Shown piece by piece: positions 51,897-59,614 of a stretch of 64,000 bases of DNA (positions are counted from its first letter, which is position 1; each line of letters opens with the position of its first letter). Source of the stretch: an uncultured Gemmatimonadota bacterium (GTDB lineage: Bacteria; Gemmatimonadota; Gemmatimonadetes; Gemmatimonadales; Gemmatimonadaceae). The DNA is taken from the NCBI GenBank assembly GCA_902826615.1, contig CADEFN010000001.1:62001-126000 (forward strand). The letters are read 5' to 3'. Both the position numbers and the translations under genes were made by a program. The notes below the pieces were generated by a model that was not told the origin of the DNA, ran no database searches, and was given only the letters and a program-made list of their open reading frames with translations.

Positions 51897-52517
51897 CTAC
51901 CGCGGCGTGGCCAGCTGTTCGAAGAGCCGTTCGTGCGCCGCAAACGACTCGAGGGCTTCGGCCACGATGGCGTCGCCACCGTCGGTCACCGGCAGTGCAT
52001 CCAGCGAAGCGCGAAAGGCAGTCTTGAAGGCGCCGAAATCGGGGATCGCCGGAAAAGTGTAAAAGGCCACCCCGTGATCGTCGGGGAGAGTGAAGATGCG
52101 GCGCACGACCCCACGCAGCGCCTGCCCTCCACTCAGGTCGCCCATGTAGCGCACGTAGGCGTGAGCGCTCACCACCTCGGGGTCGCCTGATGCATTCAGC
52201 CGGTCAGCGAGTTCCTGTGCCGCCGGCTCCAGGGGCAGCGCGCGCCACTCGGCGCCGCCAAAGAACGCGGCATCCGCTTCCAGCGCATCCCGTCGCCACA
52301 AGCCCGGATGGACAAACGGTGCAATGAAGGGCGAGAGCGCGTGCCGTTGCATGGCCGGCTCCAGCGCGTCGTACACACCGTGCAGGTTGCGAAGGAGACG
52401 GGCATAGGTCCGCCGCTCGATCTGCCCCCGCAGAAAGTCCGGCATGATACCGGCGCGCTCGGCCCGCATATGCGTGTCGCGCGTCTCTTCCCTGAGACGC
52501 GCAGCAAGTCCGCTCAT
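51897..52517 (-). CDS. bphO: Heme oxygenase (biliverdin-producing, BphO-type)
   Basis: A 206-residue heme oxygenase of the bacterial biliverdin-forming type. The proximal His is in LREETRDTHMRAE (His16), and the distal-helix motif is YVRYMGDLSGGQALRGV with the conserved Gly pair. The enzyme makes the chromophore for the adjacent phytochrome, whose gene ends 3 bp away on the other strand. Its ATG overlaps the stop of the upstream amidohydrolase (52514-52517), so its expression is tied to that gene rather than to the photoreceptor. Confidence 0.92.
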   Translation of the reverse strand: MSGLAARLREETRDTHMRAERAGIMPDFLRGQIERRTYARLLRNLHGVYDALEPAMQRHALSPFIAPFVHPGLWRRDALEADAAFFGGAEWRALPLEPAAQELADRLNASGDPEVVSAHAYVRYMGDLSGGQALRGVVRRIFTLPDDHGVAFYTFPAIPDFGAFKTAFRASLDALPVTDGGDAIVAEALESFAAHERLFEQLATPR

Positions 52518-54445
52518 GGTGTGAACCGCGCACGCACCGGGCTATCTCCATCCAGCCAGAGCGTAATGGTGCGCGGTGTTCCCTCCACATGGGGATCGGC
52601 CGCTTCCATGGTGAGCGTAAAGGAGCGCTCGTCACCGGTCGAGGGGCGCGCGAGACGACCGGAGATGCTCCACCACCCCGGTGCGGTCTGCAACACGCCA
52701 AGAGCGCTGGAGTTGGCCGCCTCCTTTCCATCCGGGCTGCGTAACGTGATGGTGCCCGTGGCTGTCCGGCTCCCCGCGGCCTGACGCACATCGACCGTGA
52801 TCCGCAGCGGCATCGCGCCATCGGTGATGGGCTGGGCCAGCCCGCGTGCGTTCCAGCGACGTGCGCTCGTGGCCGATGTCATCGGCCGGCTCGGCATGAA
52901 CGAGTGGCGGTACATCGCACGACCCGCTCGTGTAGTGGTGGTCTTGCCATCACGCCACGCCACCTTGCCGTTCACGACAACATGGCGAATGCCTTCGGAC
53001 ATCAGGCCGGGCTCCTGGAAGGTGGCACGATCGATCACGGTGGCGGTGTCGAAGATCGTGAGGTCGGCATGCATCCCTGGCGCGATGTAGCCGCGGTCAA
53101 TCATCCCCACCATGGTGGCGGGGAGCGCCGTCATCTTGCGAATGGCGTTTTCCCAGGTGAGGTGCTTCTGCTCCCGCACATATCGGCCGAGCACGCGGGG
53201 AAACGTGCCAAAGTTGCGCGGATGACCGGTGGGCTGGCTGGTGGCGCCACAATCACACGACACCGCCGCACCGGGATACTGCAGAATTTTCACGAGGTCG
53301 CTTTCCTCGCCGAACCCCAGGATGGTTCTCTCGTCCGAGGTTTCGAGAATCCGTACGACCGCTTCGGCCGGTGAGGTGGTGCCAAACTCCTTCATGTAGT
53401 CGCTGAGGTAGCGACGGCTGGACAAAATGAGAATACCATCTGGGCCGGTAAAGCGTCCGGCGATGGTTTCGTCGGCTTCGGTGATGATCCGCTTGCGGGT
53501 CTCGGGGTCGGCGAAGCGCTTCCGCATTTCGACGGGCCCACCATTCATGGCCCAGCCCGGGATGATCAGGGAGCTGAGCCCGGTCATCCCGGAGAGGTAG
53601 GGGTAGACGTCGGCGCCCACGTAAACCCCGCGTGCGCTGTACGAAGCCATCTCGCCGAGTACCACCTGGCCCTTCGTTCGTTCGCGGCCCGACACCTTCA
53701 TGTGGGTGATCACCGGTACCAGCCCCGCCCGTTCCCCAATGCGCATCGTTTCCTGCACCGCCGACCGGGCGCTGTAGCCGGTTTGGGGGAGTACACGATC
53801 GTGGTTGGGGAAGTTGGTGCGCCACACCCGCGCGGGCGACACCACCCGCACCACCTCATCCTCCGTGGCAAAGAAGCCCGGCTTGTAGTCGAGCCCCGAC
53901 GACACCGCAAAGGCGCCCCACTCCAGGTTGGAGCGGATCAGCCCCTGCATTTTGGCCATCTCTTCGGCGTTTGGGCGACGATCGGTCTGGCCCATCACAC
54001 TGGCCCAGACACTGTTGAAGCCGACCGCCGCGCCAACGTTGAGGGCGATGCCTGACGAGTCGAGTGACTTGAGCTGCTGCCGGATATTGAGCGGGCTGCT
54101 GCCATCGGCATTGAGGATTTCAGTCGTGACGCCCTGACTCAGCATGTTGTCCGCGGTCTGCAGCCCTCGGGCCTCCGCGTGCGAGTGCAGGTTGATGAAA
54201 CCCGGCGTGACCATCAGTCCCGACGCGTCCAGCACCTCGGTGCTTTTCCGCGCCGACAGGTCACCGATCGCGACAATGCGGTCGCCCAGGACGCCAACGT
54301 CGGCACGAAAACGGCGCCCGCCGCTCCCATCGATAACCGTCCCACCTCGCACAATGAGGTCGAGCGGGGGTGGCTGGACGTCGAGACCGAGACTGGCGGC
54401 GGCGAGGGTGGCAATCGCCAGGAACGGAAGGATGCGTTTTCTCAC
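52514..54445 (-). CDS. Exported D-aminoacylase-like amidohydrolase
   Basis: A 643-residue amidohydrolase with a signal peptide (FLAIATLAAASLG). The metal motif reads HSHAEA, and LEWGAFAVSSGLDYKPG, VITHMKVSGRE and YPYLSGMT follow the N-acyl-D-amino-acid deacylase/D-aminoacylase plan. SCDCGATSQPTGHPRNFGTFPRVLGRYVRE is the conserved late block with the catalytic Asp. An extra 110-residue C-terminal beta domain (after about residue 530, RITVDVRQAAG onward) is unusual. The substrate may be acylated D-amino acids or peptidoglycan-derived peptides. The stop overlaps bphO by 4 bp, an odd partner for a deacylase. Confidence 0.87.
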   Translation of the reverse strand: MRKRILPFLAIATLAAASLGLDVQPPPLDLIVRGGTVIDGSGGRRFRADVGVLGDRIVAIGDLSARKSTEVLDASGLMVTPGFINLHSHAEARGLQTADNMLSQGVTTEILNADGSSPLNIRQQLKSLDSSGIALNVGAAVGFNSVWASVMGQTDRRPNAEEMAKMQGLIRSNLEWGAFAVSSGLDYKPGFFATEDEVVRVVSPARVWRTNFPNHDRVLPQTGYSARSAVQETMRIGERAGLVPVITHMKVSGRERTKGQVVLGEMASYSARGVYVGADVYPYLSGMTGLSSLIIPGWAMNGGPVEMRKRFADPETRKRIITEADETIAGRFTGPDGILILSSRRYLSDYMKEFGTTSPAEAVVRILETSDERTILGFGEESDLVKILQYPGAAVSCDCGATSQPTGHPRNFGTFPRVLGRYVREQKHLTWENAIRKMTALPATMVGMIDRGYIAPGMHADLTIFDTATVIDRATFQEPGLMSEGIRHVVVNGKVAWRDGKTTTTRAGRAMYRHSFMPSRPMTSATSARRWNARGLAQPITDGAMPLRITVDVRQAAGSRTATGTITLRSPDGKEAANSSALGVLQTAPGWWSISGRLARPSTGDERSFTLTMEAADPHVEGTPRTITLWLDGDSPVRARFTP

Positions 54446-54722
54446 GGATGTGGTGCGGTCAGGGGAAGCTCAAGTTGAAACAGCGCACTCGCGCTCGCTA
54501 TCCCGAATCCTGTCCCGAGTCTGGAGGCGGGAGACGCCTTCGCTCCCTTACATGACCCTGACAGCATCGCAACGTGTTGCTACAGGGGAGGTTGGCCGAC
54601 TCCGAATCCCGGTACTGGGGTCCCTCTGTACTGGCCCGAGCGTTGCCTTGGCATGGGCTAGAGAAAGATGGCGGCGAGACGGTGCAACGGTGGACGATGT
54701 TCCTGATGGAAGGAGTTGAGGG
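54446..54722. other. Divergent intergenic region upstream of the GGDEF gene
   Basis: The 277-bp gap between two divergent genes holds no recognisable gene, RNA or palindrome. A GGAAGGAG-type ribosome-binding site is visible about 9 bp before the ATG at 54723. Short frames in this gap look like noise. Confidence 0.4.
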
Positions 54723-55643
54723 ATGCTGGCCTATTCACAAGCGGCAGAAGCGATGCTGCAAATGCTGCAACACCGGACAGGTTTCGCCCTCTGGATGCTG
54801 ACGCAGCGCGATGATCGTGGACTCCTTACGGTGATCGAGCGCACGGAATCGGCGTACGGAATCGAAAATGGCGATGTGCTCCCATCGGTGGGGTCGTATT
54901 GCGAGGAAATGCTGAGCTCGGGTCGGCCACTGGTGATCCCCGATACACACGCCCGCGGCGACACGCCCCGTGCGTTGCAACTGCCAGTCGGTGCGTACAT
55001 CGGGATACCGGTGCGAAACCCCGACGGGTCGCTCTTCGGCTCGTTGTGTGGCATCGATCCCCTCGCGGCCCCTTCATCGATAGCTGACGATGCGCAGTTC
55101 TTCCGCTCGGTTGGCGCGGCGCTGAGCACACTCCTCGAACTCGAGTCGACCACGCTGGCAGCGCAGGCGCAGGCCCACACACTCATGGCGGCCGCAACAC
55201 ACGACTCGCTCACGGGATTGCTGAATCGCCGAGGATGGGACGAGGCCGTTGCCTGTGCCGATGCCTTCTGCGCGCGCCACGACTGCGACGCGACGGTGAT
55301 CGCCATCGACCTCGACGACCTCAAGGAGACCAACGACGCACGGGGTCACGCGGCCGGAGATCTGCTCCTGCAGCGCACCGCCCGTGCCATCACGCGTGCC
55401 GTGCGTGCCACCGATGTGACGGCGCGCATTGGCGGTGATGAGTTTCTGGTATTGGCGCACGCGCCGGTCAACTCTACCGAAGGGCGCCGGCTGCACGAGC
55501 GGCTGCTCACGACACTGGCACACGAGGGCGTGTGTGCCTCACTCGGCTCGGCGACACGCATCGACAGTGGGTCAGTGGCGGCCGCCTGGCAGGTGGCCGA
55601 CGTGCGGATGTACGCGCAGAAACGCAGACAAACCGTGCGCTGA
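54723..55643 (+). CDS. Diguanylate cyclase with GAF sensor domain
   Basis: A 306-residue soluble GAF-GGDEF protein. The GAF domain (about 15-150) includes SYCEEMLSSGRPLVIPD and YIGIPVRNPDGSLFGSLCGIDP. A short helix (TLLELESTTLAAQAQAHTLM) links it to the cyclase, whose DSLTGLLNRRGW and intact RIGGDEFLVL (GGDEF near residues 236-240) indicate activity. The inhibitory RxxD site is not evident upstream of GGDEF. A good ribosome-binding site (GGAG) precedes the ATG. The nearby phytochrome and the distant PilZ protein (38853) make a light-to-c-di-GMP link conceivable, but there is no operon. Confidence 0.92.
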   Translation: MLAYSQAAEAMLQMLQHRTGFALWMLTQRDDRGLLTVIERTESAYGIENGDVLPSVGSYCEEMLSSGRPLVIPDTHARGDTPRALQLPVGAYIGIPVRNPDGSLFGSLCGIDPLAAPSSIADDAQFFRSVGAALSTLLELESTTLAAQAQAHTLMAAATHDSLTGLLNRRGWDEAVACADAFCARHDCDATVIAIDLDDLKETNDARGHAAGDLLLQRTARAITRAVRATDVTARIGGDEFLVLAHAPVNSTEGRRLHERLLTTLAHEGVCASLGSATRIDSGSVAAAWQVADVRMYAQKRRQTVR

Positions 55644-55651
55644 TAGGTGAC

Positions 55652-56089
55652 TCAGGGCGCGCGACTGGCGTGCCGTGCTGCGAGACGCCAGCGCCCCCTG
55701 CTCCGCACCCACGTTTCGGTATACAGCAGGTCGGTTTCGTACGGTTTGCCATCGATGGCGCCGCGAACCCGCATGCGGCCGTTGACGATGGCGGTGTTGT
55801 CCTGGTAGACCCGGACGGTGGTATCGCGCGCCGCGATTTCGAAGTACTCGAGATGTCGCGTGCGGAAGTCGGAGAGAATCTCGGTGCGTGACTGCACGAG
55901 TCCGTTGGAGTGGACAAAACGTGTGTCGGGCAGCAATACGTTCGCGAGTTGTGCCGAATCGCGCGCCACCATCCACTCGAACTTCTGCAGATGGAGGCGC
56001 AACACCTCACTCGCGGCATCCTTTGGCTGGGCCTGCAGCGGCGAGAACGCCAACACGAGGACAGCCAGTGCCCAGCGCCATCCTACCAT
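55652..56089 (-). CDS. Secreted NTF2-like (DUF4440) protein
   Basis: A 145-residue exported protein with a signal peptide (ALAVLVLAFSPLQAQ). The NTF2-like fold is suggested by KFEWMVARDSAQLANVLLPDTRFVHSNG, RTEILSDFRT and RWRLAARHASR at the C-terminus. DUF4440 proteins bind small ligands or act as isomerase-like accessory proteins. It is the last gene of the operon 61279-55652 and overlaps the metallo-hydrolase gene by 7 bp. Function unknown. Confidence 0.85.
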   Translation of the reverse strand: MVGWRWALAVLVLAFSPLQAQPKDAASEVLRLHLQKFEWMVARDSAQLANVLLPDTRFVHSNGLVQSRTEILSDFRTRHLEYFEIAARDTTVRVYQDNTAIVNGRMRVRGAIDGKPYETDLLYTETWVRSRGRWRLAARHASRAP

Positions 56090-56688
56090 ATACGCACCAG
56101 GGGTCGCGGGTTCCCGTGACCACCATACACCGTCGTCGCCCCACGTGCGATCAGCGCGTCCCAGCTCCGGTGCACCACCTCTTCATCCTCTGTGGCAATC
56201 AGGGAGGGATGTGTGAGGTCACCCGTGAAGGCGGCCCCATTGTCGAGCACGAGCGTGACGGAATCGCTGGAGTGACCGGGCGTATGCACAATTTCGCCAG
56301 CCATCCCGAGCTCGGCGAGAAAGGTGCGGCTCTCCTCCAATGGCACCAGGACGTTATCGTGGGTGGTAATCTCGGTGTAGTTGTCGGTGGGTTTGGTCCA
56401 CTGCGTCATCTGCCCGATGAAATCGACCTGCTCGGGGGTGACGATGAGCTGCATGCCACGAAGCTTGAGGTCCTGCGCAGCACCGGCGTGGTCGATGTGA
56501 TAGTGCGTCGCCAGTCCATAGCGAACTTCGGCGAGCGGGATGTCCATGCGCTGCAAATTGGAAAGTAGCGTCCCGACCATGCCGGGCCAGCCGAGATCCA
56601 CGAGCAGCCGCGAGCGACCGGCACTGATCACCCAGAAGTTTGTTGACCGGTAGCCAACATTCACAATTGTCGGATCAGCCATGATCAC
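56083..56688 (-). CDS. Metallo-beta-lactamase fold hydrolase
   Basis: A 201-residue zinc hydrolase. THYHIDHAG is the HxHxDH motif near residue 62, HTPGHSSDSVTL holds the next His, TGDLTH the bridging Asp, and GGHGNPRPL the last His. It has no signal peptide. GTG at 56688 overlaps the amidohydrolase stop (GTGA), and an ATG at 56682 is also possible. The position within an operon of exported amidohydrolases suggests a shared catabolic pathway, but the substrate cannot be inferred. Confidence 0.9.
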   Translation of the reverse strand: MIMADPTIVNVGYRSTNFWVISAGRSRLLVDLGWPGMVGTLLSNLQRMDIPLAEVRYGLATHYHIDHAGAAQDLKLRGMQLIVTPEQVDFIGQMTQWTKPTDNYTEITTHDNVLVPLEESRTFLAELGMAGEIVHTPGHSSDSVTLVLDNGAAFTGDLTHPSLIATEDEEVVHRSWDALIARGATTVYGGHGNPRPLVRIW

Positions 56689-59612
56689 CGTTTCAGCAAC
56701 TCCTTGATGTCGAATACACGCCCATTGGCCACCGTGTAACGTACCCGGGTGGTGGCGGTAATGTCTTCCAGCGGGTTTCCCTCGACGATGGCGAGGTCCG
56801 CGAGTTTGCCCGCCGCAATAATTCCGGCGTTGAGTCCCAGCATCTCGGCGCTGTTCACCGTGGCCGCACGCAGGGCCTCGTACGGCGTCATGCCAGCCAG
56901 CACATACGAATACAGCTCGCCGTGCAGGGTGGCCGCGTTCGGCGTGTCGGTACCCGCGACCACGCGTGTTCCGGCGCGCATGAGTCCCATCACCATCTGC
57001 CCTCCCGCGCTGGGGTCCACGGCGCCCGGGGGTGCACCCAGGGTGGCCGAGCCGGACACGGTCGCCTGGAGCCAGGGTGGGTAGAGCGCAAAACGTGCGT
57101 CGGTTGTGAGCGAGGGGTCCTTGTCCACCAGCCGCCGGAAGCCACCACCACCTAACGCGAGGGTGGGCGTGATGGGCATACCCGACACATTGAAGAGCTG
57201 CGCGACATCACTATACGAACGTTGCAGGGTTGCCGCCTTGGGTGAATACCCGCGCCTGCTGGTGCCGGTGGTGTGCTCCGTGCCGTCCATTCCCGAGAGG
57301 GCTGCCGGGAAGATCTCGTGCGACGCCGCTGGCACCCCCATCCCGTGGGCAAACTCGAGAATGCGCTTCTGTTGCAAGTCGGGCATGCGTACATAACTCT
57401 TGAGCAGGTCATGCTGCAGCGCCCGCGCCCGTTCCAGTTCGAGGGTGAGATGGGCTTCGCTGCTGATGGCCACTGCCATCTTGTAGTACACCCGCTGCCA
57501 CTCCATGAGGTAGCCTGTGACAAACAATCGGGGGCCGGGCCGGACACCGGCATCAACCGCCTCACGGTCTTCCACCGCTTCGTACGGTGTGCCTCCAGGG
57601 CTGCGAACCGTGGTGATGCCAAAGCCGAGATAGGCGCGCCCGGACGCTTCACCCAGATCCTTCTGCAAATGTGTGTGAAACTCGATGAGCCCCGGCATGA
57701 CCGTGAGCCCCGACGCATCAACAACCCGTGCGCCGCGCGCGTTGGCCGCCGCATGTGGCACAACACGTTCGATCCGGTTGCCCACAATGACGATGTCGAC
57801 GTTGTTGCGCACCGTCTGCGAGACCCCGTCCACCAGTTTGCCGGCGTGCACCACCACACGCTCGGCCGGCACGGCGGGACGGTAGCTGAGCGCGACCGGC
57901 ACATCGCGCACCGCGCCCGTCTCGGTGTTCATCAGGCGCAACTTGTCGTTTGACTGGTAGAGAATCTGGCGCGAGTCACCGCTCCAGCTGGGCGCGTGCG
58001 CAATTTCGGTGGTGAGTTTGCGTGGTGGTCCCAGTGGTTCACCCGTCGGTGACACCGGAACAGTGCTGAGCTGGCCCTCGTAGACGAGCGCGAGCCTGGT
58101 GCCATCGGGGGACCAGGCCGGACCGGCGCCCACGCGCGAGTCGATGGAGAGGTGTTTCGTTGGTGTGTACCACTGGTCGTCACCGCCGCTCGCTGCGATC
58201 GACAGGAGCTGGTTGGTACCTTCGCGGAAACGCGCCGAGTAGCGCTCGAGCGCCGCGAGCATGACGCGCTTGCCGTCGGCCGACCAGGTGGGCGCCCCCG
58301 GGCCGAACATCTGGTCGTGAATTTTTGTGCGCGCCCCGGTAGCGACATTCACCACCCACACACTCGCCGCGCGCCAGATCCCATCGACATCGAGGTAGGC
58401 GATCTGTTTGCCATCGCGTGACCAGGCCGCACCCATGGCCGACGTCGGCTCGGTGGTGAGACGCCGATTCTCCCCCGTTTCGGTGTCGTGAATCCAGAGG
58501 TCGAGCAGGGCACCCCCGCGGTCACTCGACCAGGCGATGTAACGACCGTCGGGTGACCAGGCGGGCTCCGCGTCGAGGGCCGCGTCGCTGGTGATGTTGC
58601 GTGGGGCTCCCCCAACCGGCATGACATGGAGATCGCCTAACGCAATAAAGGCAATCTGGCTGGCGTCGGGTGACAGGGCCGGCGACACAATTCCCAGCGC
58701 GCGGCGTGGCGCACGGGGCGTGACATCACGCGTGCGGCGCGAGTAGGTGGGACGTGTGACACGCAGTGTGGCGCTGAAGGGGATGGTTTGCGCCGCACCG
58801 CCGGCCGACGGGCGACGACGCAAGCGTCCGTCAGCGACGTAGACGATGTCTGTCCCGATCCACGCGGCGCGAAAGGCAAAGGCGTTCTCGTCACCCGTGA
58901 GCGGGGCTCCATCGAGCTCCAGACGACTCGATCCTCCCGCGCTGTTGTGATAGATGATCCGTCCTGACGGGCCCCACGACGGCGCGTCGTAGCGGCCGGG
59001 TGTTGTGGTGATCCGCCGCTCGACCCCGTTGGCAATGGTGGCGGCGTGAACACCGGGTGTGCCCCCGCGTGTCCCGATGAAGGCCACCGCGTCGCTGGTC
59101 GGAGAAAAGGCCGGCATGTAGTCGTCGCCGGGGTCCCGCGTGAGCTGATGCATTCCGCCGGTTGCCACTTCGAGCAACCAGATGTCGTAACTCCCGCTGC
59201 GATCGGATGAAAAGGCTACCCACTTGCCGTCGGGCGACCAGGCCGGTTCACGATCGTCGTACGGCCCCCAGGTGAGCTTGCGCAACGCCGTCCCATCAGT
59301 GTTGACCGCCCAGATATCGTAGCCCCCATCACGAAAGCCCTGGAAGGCAATCGACTTTCCATCGGGCGACCAGGTGGGCTGACGTGCGTCGTTGTATTCG
59401 TCGGTGATGCGTCGGGCCGGGCCGCCCGCCGCGGGAAGGACCCAAATACTCCCTTGCAGGTCGATGGCCAGCTGGCGTCCATCGGGGGAGGCCGCCACCG
59501 ACATGGAGGTGCCTTCGTTGACGACCACTTCGCGGGAGCCCGTGCCCGGCTGCGGCGCGGGGGCGAGCACCACCGCGGCCGCCAGCAGGGCCGCAGGACG
59601 TGACATCGGCAT
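56685..59612 (-). CDS. TolB-like beta-propeller fused to amidohydrolase, secreted
   Basis: A 975-residue exported enzyme. Residues about 30-560 are a WD40/TolB-type propeller with repeated PxWSPDGKxxAF phrases (PTWSPDGKSIAF, PAWSPDGKWVAF, PAWSPDGRYIAW and others). Residues 590-975 are an amidohydrolase domain with PGLIEFHTHLQKD (HxH), the later His pair in AASHEIFPA and DGTEHTTG, and GTDTPNAA as the catalytic Asp. It is common in environmental bacteria and is presumed to act on oligopeptides or cyclic amides, with the propeller as a substrate gate. It starts 2 bp after the upstream deacylase gene. Confidence 0.9.
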   Translation of the reverse strand: MPMSRPAALLAAAVVLAPAPQPGTGSREVVVNEGTSMSVAASPDGRQLAIDLQGSIWVLPAAGGPARRITDEYNDARQPTWSPDGKSIAFQGFRDGGYDIWAVNTDGTALRKLTWGPYDDREPAWSPDGKWVAFSSDRSGSYDIWLLEVATGGMHQLTRDPGDDYMPAFSPTSDAVAFIGTRGGTPGVHAATIANGVERRITTTPGRYDAPSWGPSGRIIYHNSAGGSSRLELDGAPLTGDENAFAFRAAWIGTDIVYVADGRLRRRPSAGGAAQTIPFSATLRVTRPTYSRRTRDVTPRAPRRALGIVSPALSPDASQIAFIALGDLHVMPVGGAPRNITSDAALDAEPAWSPDGRYIAWSSDRGGALLDLWIHDTETGENRRLTTEPTSAMGAAWSRDGKQIAYLDVDGIWRAASVWVVNVATGARTKIHDQMFGPGAPTWSADGKRVMLAALERYSARFREGTNQLLSIAASGGDDQWYTPTKHLSIDSRVGAGPAWSPDGTRLALVYEGQLSTVPVSPTGEPLGPPRKLTTEIAHAPSWSGDSRQILYQSNDKLRLMNTETGAVRDVPVALSYRPAVPAERVVVHAGKLVDGVSQTVRNNVDIVIVGNRIERVVPHAAANARGARVVDASGLTVMPGLIEFHTHLQKDLGEASGRAYLGFGITTVRSPGGTPYEAVEDREAVDAGVRPGPRLFVTGYLMEWQRVYYKMAVAISSEAHLTLELERARALQHDLLKSYVRMPDLQQKRILEFAHGMGVPAASHEIFPAALSGMDGTEHTTGTSRRGYSPKAATLQRSYSDVAQLFNVSGMPITPTLALGGGGFRRLVDKDPSLTTDARFALYPPWLQATVSGSATLGAPPGAVDPSAGGQMVMGLMRAGTRVVAGTDTPNAATLHGELYSYVLAGMTPYEALRAATVNSAEMLGLNAGIIAAGKLADLAIVEGNPLEDITATTRVRYTVANGRVFDIKELLKR

Positions 59613-59614
59613 GA

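Noticed and set aside
54574-54801. Short plus-strand frame upstream of the GGDEF gene
   Set aside because: It overlaps the true start and has no domain or ribosome-binding site.
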